64,000 nucleotides of DNA from Aquibacillus rhizosphaerae (GTDB lineage Bacteria > Bacillota > Bacilli > Bacillales > Amphibacillaceae). The notes below the pieces were generated by a model that saw only the letters and a list, made by a program, of their open reading frames with translations, was not told the origin of the DNA and did no database searches. The stretch spans positions 248,001 to 312,000 of the forward strand of contig NZ_JASTZU010000058.1 of the NCBI RefSeq assembly GCF_030282825.1, written 5' to 3'. Below, piece after piece: positions 52,280 through 59,954 of the stretch. A program made the translations under genes and the position numbers. How positions within the stretch are numbered: position 1 is the stretch's first letter; every line of letters begins with the position of its first letter.

Positions 52280-52972
52280 TTATTTTTTTAGAGCAATGTT
52301 TACTGCTTCAATTGCATGAATAACTGTTGTATCAAATAATGGAACTTCTGAATCCTCAGTTTTAACTAAAAATCCTATTTCTGTACATCCCAAGATGATT
52401 CCTTCAGCTCCTTCAGCCACTAAATGTTGAATAACAGATTTATAATAATCTTTTGATGATTGCTTAACTTGTCCTAAACACAGCTCTTCATATATAACCT
52501 TATTAATATTGTTTCGTTCTTCTTTATCAGGAACTAATACGTTAATTCCATTAGATTCGATTCGAGATTTATAAAAATCTTGCTCCATTGTATATTTAGT
52601 CCCAAGTAAACCAACTGTTTTTATATTGGAACTTTGGATTTGATTCGCTGTTGCATCAGCAATATGTAATACAGGAATGTTTATCATCGCCTCTATATAA
52701 TCAATTACTTTATGCATTGTATTTGTACAAATTACTATGAATTCTGCACCTGCTTTTTCTAAAGATGATGCAACTTCTCCTAATGCTTTACCCGCATTAT
52801 CCCAATCACCTTCAGCTTGATAGCGTTCGATCTCGTCAAAGTTAACACTATACAAAAGACACTTCGCAGAATGTAATCCACCTAAATTTTCTTTTACCTT
52901 TTCGTTAATTATTCGGTAATACTCTACTGAAGACTCCCAACTCATTCCACCTATAAGTCCAATCGTTTTCAT
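52280..52972 (-). CDS. Aspartate/glutamate racemase family protein
   Basis: A 230-residue PLP-independent racemase. KTIGLIGGMSWESSVEYYRI is the family N-terminus. The two catalytic cysteines are in FIVICTNTMHKVID (about residue 83) and GIILGCTEIGFLV (about 194). The 'GMSWESS' start and MHKV segment place it with RacD/YgeA-type aspartate or broad-spectrum amino-acid racemases rather than MurI. GGGAGAAAAGTG precedes the ATG. Single gene; D-Asp or related D-amino acids are the likely product. Confidence 0.92.
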   Translation of the reverse strand: MKTIGLIGGMSWESSVEYYRIINEKVKENLGGLHSAKCLLYSVNFDEIERYQAEGDWDNAGKALGEVASSLEKAGAEFIVICTNTMHKVIDYIEAMINIPVLHIADATANQIQSSNIKTVGLLGTKYTMEQDFYKSRIESNGINVLVPDKEERNNINKVIYEELCLGQVKQSSKDYYKSVIQHLVAEGAEGIILGCTEIGFLVKTEDSEVPLFDTTVIHAIEAVNIALKK

Positions 52973-53147
52973 CACTTTTCTCCCTTTTTCGATTAGCTAT
53001 TATCAAATTTTACTCATTTTTATATTTAATACTGTTAATCATAAACCCAAAAAATAAATATTTTAAAATTTCATTCATTATTTGTACGTATCTGCTTGTT
53101 CCAAATATGCTCCTTATACTAAACAGGCAGCCAAATAATCTACGCAC

Positions 53148-53411
53148 CTATTTTTTTGTATTTAGCATCTTGTAAAAAGCAAAAACAACAGTAGAAAGAC
53201 CAATTCCAAAAAGAATACTACCAGTTACTAGAAAGATATTTGTATTTGTTTTAACTTTAGATTCGTAATCCGATGGAGCGTAATCATACTTTGCAAGCCA
53301 ACCTTCCGCTAAGCTCGCGCCAAGATTATTACTAAAAAAGATAAATATTAGTCCGATAATCCCTAGTAATGAACCTAACATCATCAACCATTTTAAATTA
53401 TCTTTTCTCAC
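53148..53411 (-). CDS. Two-helix membrane protein, 87 aa
   Basis: Helices at about residues 8-28 and 58-80 with an external polar loop (LAEGWLAKYDYAPSDYESKV). GTG start with GAGGGGTGAG upstream. No family recognised. It is followed upstream by an array-repeat core at 53445. Confidence 0.6.
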   Translation of the reverse strand: MRKDNLKWLMMLGSLLGIIGLIFIFFSNNLGASLAEGWLAKYDYAPSDYESKVKTNTNIFLVTGSILFGIGLSTVVFAFYKMLNTKK

Positions 53412-54166
53412 ATTCTCACCCCTCGTTAATATACTTCTTCTTAAACATTACTGTTCCTTTAGTTTAAGATCAACACTTCACAATATCATAAATCTCTATA
53501 CCAAAATCATACCAGAAGTGAGCGAGTATTTGGTCACTTTTTCCAAATATTTGGATATCATTGTTGCGTAGTATAAGTCTACTACGCACTACAAGAGTTA
53601 CTCCACAATCTGGCTCGATACTGAAGTCAGTTCCTGCTTTACTGGTACAATTTTTGTCATTCAGTGATAAAAATTATTTAAACGTAGATATATTTCCTTA
53701 GATTGAAATCAAACTTTATTATGCAATAGATTATTTAAATTAAAAGATGGTGCATGTCACCACCCGTAATTTGTTATGTTCGTCGTATAATGAGACAAGA
53801 TTAACAAATGGTACCTGTCATTTACTTGTAAGATTTCAGATCCGATTTTTTTACGGGTAGTGGCACTAAAGTTTATTTAGCAAAAGAAATGATTGTTCTT
53901 GTTCAGAAATTGCATTATTAATTTCCCCACTAGAACTAAATATAATAGTAAATTGAGCTCTTTCTACTTCCTTTTAATCAGTTGGTTCCTACTATTAGTA
54001 AGATTCCTTCACGGCGCATCTGCTTAACACATTTTAAAAAGATGTTAGAGAATAAAAAAAAGTGGGTAAGGTTAATTATAGCCAATAAAAAGGAGCCGGC
54101 TTAATTCATTAATTAGTGTACGAAACTTAAAACGAAGAAATAATTCAGGAAGAAAGGAGTTTTTTT
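53412..54166 (+). repeat. 755-bp gene-free stretch with repeat remnants
   Basis: 53445-53510 carries CTGTTCCTTTAGTTTAAGATC then TTCACA, the last array core seen. 53575-53620 repeats the ACTACGCACTACAAGAG / ACAATCTGGC element found near 21110. The rest is AT-rich with no frame preceded by a ribosome site. Confidence 0.5.
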
Positions 54167-54367
54167 ATGAGAAATTATACAGTAGCTCCAAATAAAGATG
54201 CTACCGCTTGGTATGTTAAAGTCGAGGATGTTGCTCCTACTCAAAAATATGATAAAAAAGATAAAGCAATTGAAGCCGGCGAACAATTGGCTGTTGAAAA
54301 CAAACCTGCTATATTGACCATTTTAACCAATGAGCACGAAGTAGCAGATGAAAGAACATTTAGCTAA
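54167..54367 (+). CDS. DUF2188-family small protein
   Basis: A 66-residue protein beginning MRNYTVAPNKDATAWYVKVE, then KKDKAIEAGEQLAVENKPAI and a short tail. The 'V.P....W.VK.E......... K..AI..A..LA......' pattern is DUF2188. AGAAAGGAG precedes the ATG. A single gene with its own terminator. Function unknown. Confidence 0.85.
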   Translation: MRNYTVAPNKDATAWYVKVEDVAPTQKYDKKDKAIEAGEQLAVENKPAILTILTNEHEVADERTFS

Positions 54368-54395
54368 CGCAAACTATAAGCGGTGACACATATCA

Positions 54396-54438
54396 TTCCC
54401 CCTAAGATAGTTAGATTGATACATCTTAGGGGGGATTT
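54396..54438 (+). terminator. Terminator of the DUF2188 gene
   Basis: TCCCCCTAAGAT and ATCTTAGGGGGGA form a 12-bp stem followed by TTTT. Confidence 0.88.
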
Positions 54439-54578
54439 TATGTCTCTGACTAAATGTATACGTTAACCTCGGTATATCAACAAAAAATAAGGTCATAAGT
54501 CCATTTAAATAGTGCTTGCCACCACCCGTAAAATGGCAAATTAAACAATTCACGGGCACTGACAATATGGGAACTTCC

Positions 54579-55000
54579 TTAAGTTTTACCACCAATTCTA
54601 TAATGCTGCCATTCATAAGGTATGAACGCCTGATACTTCTTCTGTAAAAATCGCTCATCTATAAGTGCGATCACACCAGTATCAGAATCAGATCGAATAA
54701 GACGTCCACCGGCTTGCAGTACTTTATTCATTCCTGGATATACATAAGCCTAATCAAAGCCATTCTTTCCAATCGATTGGAAATAGTCCTTTATTATATC
54801 CCTTTCAAAGCCAATTTGTGGCATGCCAACCCGAACTACGACAACACCTTCTAATCGCTCCCCTTTTAAATCTACTCCTTCAGAAAAAATCCCCCCGAGT
54901 ACCGCGAAACCTACCAATCTCTCGGCACGACCTGACTTAAACTGTTTCAGAAAATCTTCTCTTGCTGCTTCTGTCATTCCTACAGCTCCTATACTGACAA
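54579..55000 (-). pseudogene. C-terminal remnant of a DinG/XPD-type helicase
   Basis: The minus-strand frame encodes GMTEAAREDFLKQFKSGRAE, FAVLGGIFSEGVDLKGERLE, then VGMPQIGFERDIIKDYFQ, a TAG (about 54750), and in the same frame AYVYPGMNKVLQAGGRLIRS followed by IALIDERFLQKKYQAFIPYE. These are motifs V and VI of superfamily-2 DinG/XPD-like helicases (Q-x-GRxIR), probably the YoaA/DinG-like group. No N-terminal helicase motifs are in the window and the frame contains a stop, so this is a decayed fragment. Confidence 0.8.
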
Positions 55001-55054
55001 GTTTTATGAAGGTGTAGGTCTGGCTCTCGATTCACCAATTCTATCAAATTGTTA

Positions 55055-55540
55055 TCATACCTCTTCAAACACTTCCACCAATTGTTTTTCCACCTCTAAA
55101 AGTTGGTCCGGCCCATCAATCGAAACTAAGTCTTCACACCAAAATAGTGTAGTTATCCCATATTCCTGATCAATGTCTGTGTGCATTTCACCATCGTTCT
55201 TTATACTATCTTTCCATGTCGTGTCTTCAAATGCTGTGTATTTCAACCACCAATTCTCGACATATCCTTTTAATTGCTCCGGGCTTTCTGGTAAAGTTAT
55301 CACACTTCCAACAAACGTTGGAATAAACGTATCATATTCCCAATGATAAAATTGAATGTTCACAAAAATAATCTTACTAATGCTTTTTGCTTCAATATCC
55401 GTTTGCAGCGCATAATATCTGGCGATGTATTGCGGAAAAAATGTATTCGGTTGTCCCATTGACTGATGAATGCTTTTACTCGTTTCCGTTCCGAGAGCAT
55501 TACCATTCATGGGTTTGATACCCGACTAATGGCTTCATTA
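55055..55540 (-). pseudogene. Uncharacterised protein, C-terminal portion (gene split around the Mrp operon)
   Basis: From ATG 55510 the frame codes 151 residues (MNGNALGTETSKSIHQSMGQ to VEKQLVEVFEEV), with FYHWEYDTFIPTFVG and LKGYVENWWLKYTAFEDTTW in the middle. I do not recognise a family. The first ~45 codons are nearly identical to 62031-62160, where the same protein continues upstream with a proper N-terminus. Here the N-terminal codons (MKPLVGYQ...) are one base out of frame. So this is probably the 3' part of a rearranged gene; expression is doubtful. Confidence 0.6.
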
Positions 55541-55860
55541 CAATTGTTCCAGTGAAATTTTCTTCTATTTGTACAGTTTTAGTGTATTAATAAACTTAGA
55601 AGACGCACCGGTTATCTGCCTTTTGCTATTCCCTATATGTTTTATTTATTCCTTTTCTTTATTTGCCAAATTTTCAACATGTCTACAGTTGTAGGTGTCC
55701 CAAAAACGAAAGTAGCGCAATGGATTTCTCCTTATCCTTAGATTTTAAATATTTTATAATAATAACTCATCCTATGGTAATAATAAGTACTACTAAATTA
55801 TATTTGTCTTCCATTGCTTACAGCTGTAGCCAATTTTAAATTTAAAGTGAGGTACACCAT
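55541..55860. other. 320-bp upstream region of the Mrp operon
   Basis: AT-rich, no gene seen. It should contain the Mrp operon promoter; TTGTCTTCCATTGCTTAC lies near 55805, but no convincing -10/-35 pair at ideal spacing stood out. Confidence 0.4.
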
Positions 55861-56367
55861 TTGAAGAAAAAATTATTAACATTTGTTCTAACTTTTGTTC
55901 TATGGTTTGTTTTGGCAGGACGCTTTAATATCCAGGTATTTTTGTTGGGTACTATTATTTGTTCCATTATATCGCTTATGATGGCAGAGAATTTGTTTAG
56001 ATTAATACAAATGAAAGATGGAACGAAAGATTTCCCCAAAAAATTGTATTACATATTTATGGTGATTATTGCATTTATCTATGATGTATTTTTATCTGCT
56101 TTCAAAGTATCCAGACATGCATTTGAAATGAAACCATCATTTTCTCCCCGGCTCGTTAGCGTACAAACATCTCTTGAAAATTCAAACAGTATGGCAACTT
56201 TAGTCCACTTTTTCACACTCCCTCAAGGGGCTCTGGCGATGGATTTCGATGATATATATAAAGAATATGTTATTCACTGGATCGATGTTGACAGTGACGA
56301 CGAAGTCGAAGGAAAGAAAACGCTTATCCTTAAACATGAGAATTTGATAGCGAAAATCTTTGATTAA
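55861..56367 (+). CDS. mrpE: Mrp antiporter subunit E (MrpE/MbhA-like)
   Basis: A 168-residue membrane protein: two N-terminal helices (LTFVLTFVLWFVLAGRFNI, FLLGTIICSIISLMMA), a third at ~55-75 and the conserved soluble half (VSVQTSLENSNSMATLVHFF, TLPQGALAMDFDD, YVIHWIDV) typical of MrpE. The TTG start has GAGGT upstream. It is the first gene of an eight-gene operon. By family knowledge MrpE is needed for assembly and activity of the Na+/H+ antiporter complex. Its first-place position is unlike the canonical mrpABCDEFG order. Confidence 0.92.
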   Translation: MKKKLLTFVLTFVLWFVLAGRFNIQVFLLGTIICSIISLMMAENLFRLIQMKDGTKDFPKKLYYIFMVIIAFIYDVFLSAFKVSRHAFEMKPSFSPRLVSVQTSLENSNSMATLVHFFTLPQGALAMDFDDIYKEYVIHWIDVDSDDEVEGKKTLILKHENLIAKIFD

Positions 56368-56423
56368 TTAAGCTTCTTGAACATCTCTGTTAAGCACCTA
56401 ATTATTTTGTGGAGTGTGATGTA

Positions 56424-56675
56424 GTGCTCTATGTAATACTGGCAATTATCTTATCTGCTATTTTAGCATTTTATCGAGTCTTTAAGGGTCCCAGTCTGCC
56501 TGATCGACTCGTTGCTATGAATAGTATAGGTGTCATGTTTTTATTAGTTTTAGTTTTATTAAGTTATTATTTCGAAAGAAAAATCTTTTTGGATGTTGCT
56601 TTAGTTTATGGGATTTCCTTATTTATCAATGTGTTAATTATGGCTAAATATTTAAAAATACCATGGAAAGGTTGA
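56424..56675 (+). CDS. mrpF: Mrp antiporter subunit F (MrpF/MbhB-like)
   Basis: A protein of about 84 residues with three helices; FYRVFKGPSLPDRLVAMNSI is the diagnostic MrpF loop (GP-x-x-x-DR). I prefer the GTG at 56424 with GGAG 9 nt upstream; a GTG five codons earlier has no ribosome site. A small core subunit of the Mrp complex. It is followed 1 bp later by the MrpG gene. Confidence 0.9.
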   Translation: MLYVILAIILSAILAFYRVFKGPSLPDRLVAMNSIGVMFLLVLVLLSYYFERKIFLDVALVYGISLFINVLIMAKYLKIPWKG

Positions 56676-56676
56676 G

Positions 56677-57015
56677 TTGGTGATTGATTTCCTTCCTAGT
56701 ATAAGACAACTATTTGCTTTTGTATTTTTTATAACAGGTATTTATTTTTTGTTAAGTACTGCTGTGGGATTGATTCGTTTTCCTAATCTGTATACACGAT
56801 TACATGCTGGATCTAAATGCCTAATGGCCGGAGGTATTTCAGTTTTCATGGGATGTATCGCACTTGAGGGCATTAGTTTTGTTTCTTTAAAACTAATTAT
56901 AATCTTGGCTTTTTTACTCATCACGAATCCGATAGCCATTCATGTCATCGCCAAATTTGATAATAATTATAATCTTATACCCAAAGTATATACAAAAGAA
57001 GATTTCGAAAAATAA
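56677..57015 (+). CDS. mrpG: Mrp antiporter subunit G (MrpG/MbhC-like)
   Basis: A 112-residue, three-helix protein. FFITGIYFLLSTAVGLIRFP, NLYTRLHAGSKCLMAGG and LLITNPIAIHVIAKFD match MrpG (R-FPD-x-YTRLHA type signature, here FPNLYTRLHAG). TTG or the next codon GTG is the start, within AAAGGTTGAG spacing. It assembles with E and F in the antiporter complex. Confidence 0.9.
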   Translation: MVIDFLPSIRQLFAFVFFITGIYFLLSTAVGLIRFPNLYTRLHAGSKCLMAGGISVFMGCIALEGISFVSLKLIIILAFLLITNPIAIHVIAKFDNNYNLIPKVYTKEDFEK

Positions 57016-57029
57016 TTGGAGGTTAGGTC

Positions 57030-57263
57030 GTGATTAATATCGTATTTTATCTGTTATTACTATTTTTAATCATTACGGCATTTTTTATGGTATTTACTAA
57101 AGATCTATCCAATTCCGTTATCACGCTTCCCCTATTCGGGGCCATTCTAGTCATTATTTTTGTCATACTCCAGGCTCCGGGAGTTGCGCTCGCTGGAGCA
57201 ATAATGACTGCTGGCTTAACGACTGCTTTTTTTGTAATTACAATAAATAAAACGGAGTATTGA
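57030..57263 (+). CDS. DUF4040/MbhD-like subunit
   Basis: A 77-residue protein of two or three helices: FYLLLLFLIITAFFMVFTKD, LSNSVITLPLFGAILVIIFV, LQAPGVALAGAIMTAGLTTA. This is the DUF4040 domain that forms the C-terminal part of MrpA in canonical systems and is a separate subunit (MbhD) in archaeal membrane-bound hydrogenase-type complexes. GGAGGTTAGGTC precedes the GTG. Its separate existence here, without the large MrpA N-terminal part, marks an Mbh-type organisation. Confidence 0.82.
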   Translation: MINIVFYLLLLFLIITAFFMVFTKDLSNSVITLPLFGAILVIIFVILQAPGVALAGAIMTAGLTTAFFVITINKTEY

Positions 57264-57267
57264 CGAA

Positions 57268-57990
57268 ATGAGTAGACTTAATGAAGTGTTTAAAAAGCTT
57301 TATAAAATAGGTCTTGTTGTAACGTTCGCTTATTTCTTACTATTCTTATTTTATGACATACATAATCTTGATAACAATCGTAAAAGATATTTATCTGCAC
57401 ACTATATTTCTGAAGGGGTACAGGAAACCGGGGCGATAAATTTAGTTGCATCTGTCCTATATGATTACCGAGCTTTTGATACGTTGGGTGAAGCAACGAT
57501 GATTTTAACTGCTGCAACTGTTTTAGCTTTTCTGGTCCCTATAAGTAAAGCAACAACTTTTGGTACAACATTTAAAAGTATTGTTAAGCAAACGGTGAAA
57601 TTGATTCTCCCATATTTAGCCGTTTTAGGAACGTACTTAATATTATTTGGTCATGTTAGTCCTGGCGGTGGTTTTGTTGGAGGAGTTGTTCTGTCTATCA
57701 TTGCCATTCTGCTGACAATAACCTATAGTGTTGAATTCTCTGAATATATAGTCAAACCTGACCAAAAAAAGTTAGTAGAAGACATAGGAGCTATTGGTTT
57801 TGTTTTACTGGGATTGCTAGGCGTATTCACTGGAAGTAATTTTCTTGCCAACGGACAAGCCTATTTCGGAACGGGAAATGCCGGAGAAGTGTTTAGTGCC
57901 GGGTTAATACCTTTCATCAATGTAATGATTGGATTAAAAGTAGGAGCTGGTCTGGCTATCATTTTTAATAGTTTGATTAAGGAGAAATAA
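57268..57990 (+). CDS. mrpB: MrpB-type subunit with MbhE-like N-terminus
   Basis: A 240-residue protein. The N-terminal ~95 residues (LVASVLYDYRAFDTLGEATM, ILTAATVLAFLV) correspond to the MbhE/MrpA C-terminal module with the VxxxxxDFRxxDTLGE-type signature. The C-terminal ~145 residues are MnhB: LPYLAVLGTYLILFGHVSPG, GGFVGGVVLSIIAI and AGLIPFINVMIGLKVGAGLA. So it is a fusion of two subunits separate in Mbh. It starts at ATG 5 bp after the previous gene. Confidence 0.88.
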   Translation: MSRLNEVFKKLYKIGLVVTFAYFLLFLFYDIHNLDNNRKRYLSAHYISEGVQETGAINLVASVLYDYRAFDTLGEATMILTAATVLAFLVPISKATTFGTTFKSIVKQTVKLILPYLAVLGTYLILFGHVSPGGGFVGGVVLSIIAILLTITYSVEFSEYIVKPDQKKLVEDIGAIGFVLLGLLGVFTGSNFLANGQAYFGTGNAGEVFSAGLIPFINVMIGLKVGAGLAIIFNSLIKEK

Positions 57991-57992
57991 TA

Positions 57993-58328
57993 GTGGAAAT
58001 AGCCTATGTTGCCGTAATCATTTTGTTCTGTCTAGGAATATACACGATCATTACCAAAAAAAATTTAATAAAGATTGTTTTTGGAGTAACTATTGTAGAA
58101 TCTTCTTTGATTTTGTTACTAATGCTCGTAGGTTACAAACCAGATGGAACTGCTCCTATTTTAGACAAAGAATATGAAATCGTAGTCGATCCTATCCCTC
58201 AGGCACTGGCCCTAACTACCGTTGTTATCGGCGGAAGTGTTACAGCTGTCATGCTAGTGATGGTGATTAAGATACATAGAAGATATAGAACATTAAACAT
58301 TGATGAGATTCGAAAATTAAGAGGATAA
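57993..58328 (+). CDS. mrpC: Mrp antiporter subunit C (NuoK-like)
   Basis: A 111-residue, three-helix NuoK homologue: IILFCLGIYTIITKKNLIKI, VFGVTIVESSLILLLMLVGY (with the conserved helix-2 Glu) and VDPIPQALALTTVVIGGSVT. The last is the D-P-x-P-QALxLTxIVI signature of MrpC/MnhC. GTG start with AGGAGAAATAATA upstream. After it the operon is interrupted by a ~150-bp spacer containing a dispersed repeat. Confidence 0.93.
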   Translation: MEIAYVAVIILFCLGIYTIITKKNLIKIVFGVTIVESSLILLLMLVGYKPDGTAPILDKEYEIVVDPIPQALALTTVVIGGSVTAVMLVMVIKIHRRYRTLNIDEIRKLRG

Positions 58329-58373
58329 TTTCTATTTTTGCACGTTAGGTAAGATAGCATAAAATTCAAAGAT

Positions 58374-58466
58374 GTCTAGCTCCAGCGCCTACCCCCTCGA
58401 GGTCTTAAGTCAATCCTATATGTGGCACTCTTAAGCTTGTCGGGGGTGAGCAAGGCGCTTACGCTT
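58374..58466. repeat. Bacillaceae GCGCCTACCCCCTCGAG repeat inside the Mrp operon
   Basis: AGCTCCAGCGCCTACCCCCT, CGAGGTCTTAAG, then GGTGAGCAAGGCGCTTACGC. Inverse orientation of the copy at 32164-32284. It lies between the C and D genes and would be transcribed within the operon mRNA, where its partial self-complementarity could form a structure. Confidence 0.85.
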
Positions 58467-58485
58467 TTCTTTAAGGAGGTTAATA

Positions 58486-59952
58486 ATGGAAGCTGCTGTC
58501 TGGGTTATCATTTTACCTTTATTAACCGCATTTTTTCTTGGTATTTCAAAGTTATATTTTAAAAGAATTTTTTTCTATCTGGTAACCGGTAGTGCGATCA
58601 TTTATCTTTATATATTAATTATAGTGATTACTCATAGTTATCCCCCAAAAGTTTACAGTATTGGTGATTGGGGGCTTTTGGGAATAAATGTAATGGTGGA
58701 TCCTTTTTCTGGCCTATTTTTGTTAATGATCGCAATATTATTTTTGCCTTTTATTATTTTTTCCATGAAATATAATAAATTTCTTAAACATGACTATTTT
58801 ATTTTTGCATATTTAATGGTAGCCGGTATTTCAGGAATGGTTCTTACTACTGATTTATTCAATCTATATGTATTTATGGAAGTGAGTACTCTGAGTTCTT
58901 GCGCTCTGTCATTGTATAAAAAGACCGATAGAGGGATAGAAGGTACTTTTAAGTATTTGATCATGTCTACGTTGGGGAGCTTTTTTATTTTACTGGCTAC
59001 CATTTTAACTTATTACTTAACTGGAACGCTAAATATGGCTGAAATCCCCCTAGCATTTGAGGATATCCCCTTTAAGATTAAAAGTACAATGATGACCTTG
59101 TTTGTTTTTGGCTATGCAATAAAGATTGGGTTAATTCCTCTGCATGCTTGGCTACCTGATGCTTATGAAGATTCCCCAATCCCTTACAATGTTTTGTCTT
59201 CGGGTTTAGTGTTGAAATCTGCTGTATATGCATTAATAAGAGTATTATATATCATGTTTGGCATTGATTTTCTGGACGAAAGTGGCATGTTAACTATTGG
59301 AGTTTTCTGGGGAGTCATTACTTTTTTGATTGCTCATTGTTTAGCCTTTCAGCAATCCAATTTAAACCGGTTGCTTGCCTATTCCAGTATTGCCCAAATA
59401 GCGTATATCATGATTGGATTATTTGTTGGAACGGAAGCAGGCTTAATTGCTGGAAGTTTTCATATTTTAAATCATGCGATAATGAAAGGGACCTTATTTT
59501 TAGTTGTAGGAATTTTTAGTTATAGTTTAAACGCTGTTGAAAAAAAAGATATTAAAGGGCTAGGTTATAAATTTCCCATACTCTCATTTACTTTTGTGGT
59601 TGCTTCCCTTGCTATAGTGGGCCTGCCTCCCTTCAATGGATTTATGAGTAAATGGCTTATTGTTGAAGCAGCTCTAGAAGCTGGATTTGTTTATGCTGCC
59701 TTTTTTATTCTGGTGGGAACGTTTTTATCTTTAACGTATTATTTAAAAGTAATTGTTACATTATATACAAAAAACGAAGAAGAACTATTAATAGAAGAAC
59801 CAAGTTTATCTTTAAAATTACCTACTTTCTTTCTAGGTAGTTTATGTATTGTATTTGGTATGGTACCATCATTACCTTTAAATCTTATTACTAAAATCCC
59901 AACATTTTTGCTGGATAATGGGGATTACATAAGAATATTACTAGGAGGTTGA
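58486..59952 (+). CDS. mrpD: MrpD-type proton-translocating subunit
   Basis: A 488-residue antiporter-like protein of about 14 helices (Proton_antipo_M family). Key charged residues of the proton path are present: Glu132 in NLYVFMEVSTLSS (TM5), Lys213 in AIKIGLIPLHAWLPDAYEDS (TM7), and His in FHILNHAIMKGTLFL. This is the MrpD/NuoN-like core that couples cation and proton movement. AAGGAGGTTAATA precedes the ATG. It overlaps the frame of the next gene's leader, so the two are tightly coupled. Confidence 0.92.
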   Translation: MEAAVWVIILPLLTAFFLGISKLYFKRIFFYLVTGSAIIYLYILIIVITHSYPPKVYSIGDWGLLGINVMVDPFSGLFLLMIAILFLPFIIFSMKYNKFLKHDYFIFAYLMVAGISGMVLTTDLFNLYVFMEVSTLSSCALSLYKKTDRGIEGTFKYLIMSTLGSFFILLATILTYYLTGTLNMAEIPLAFEDIPFKIKSTMMTLFVFGYAIKIGLIPLHAWLPDAYEDSPIPYNVLSSGLVLKSAVYALIRVLYIMFGIDFLDESGMLTIGVFWGVITFLIAHCLAFQQSNLNRLLAYSSIAQIAYIMIGLFVGTEAGLIAGSFHILNHAIMKGTLFLVVGIFSYSLNAVEKKDIKGLGYKFPILSFTFVVASLAIVGLPPFNGFMSKWLIVEAALEAGFVYAAFFILVGTFLSLTYYLKVIVTLYTKNEEELLIEEPSLSLKLPTFFLGSLCIVFGMVPSLPLNLITKIPTFLLDNGDYIRILLGG

Positions 59953-59954
59953 AG

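Noticed and set aside
54374-54658. Minus-strand frame across the DUF2188 terminator
   Set aside because: It starts within the helicase remnant in another frame and crosses a strong terminator hairpin; no ribosome site.
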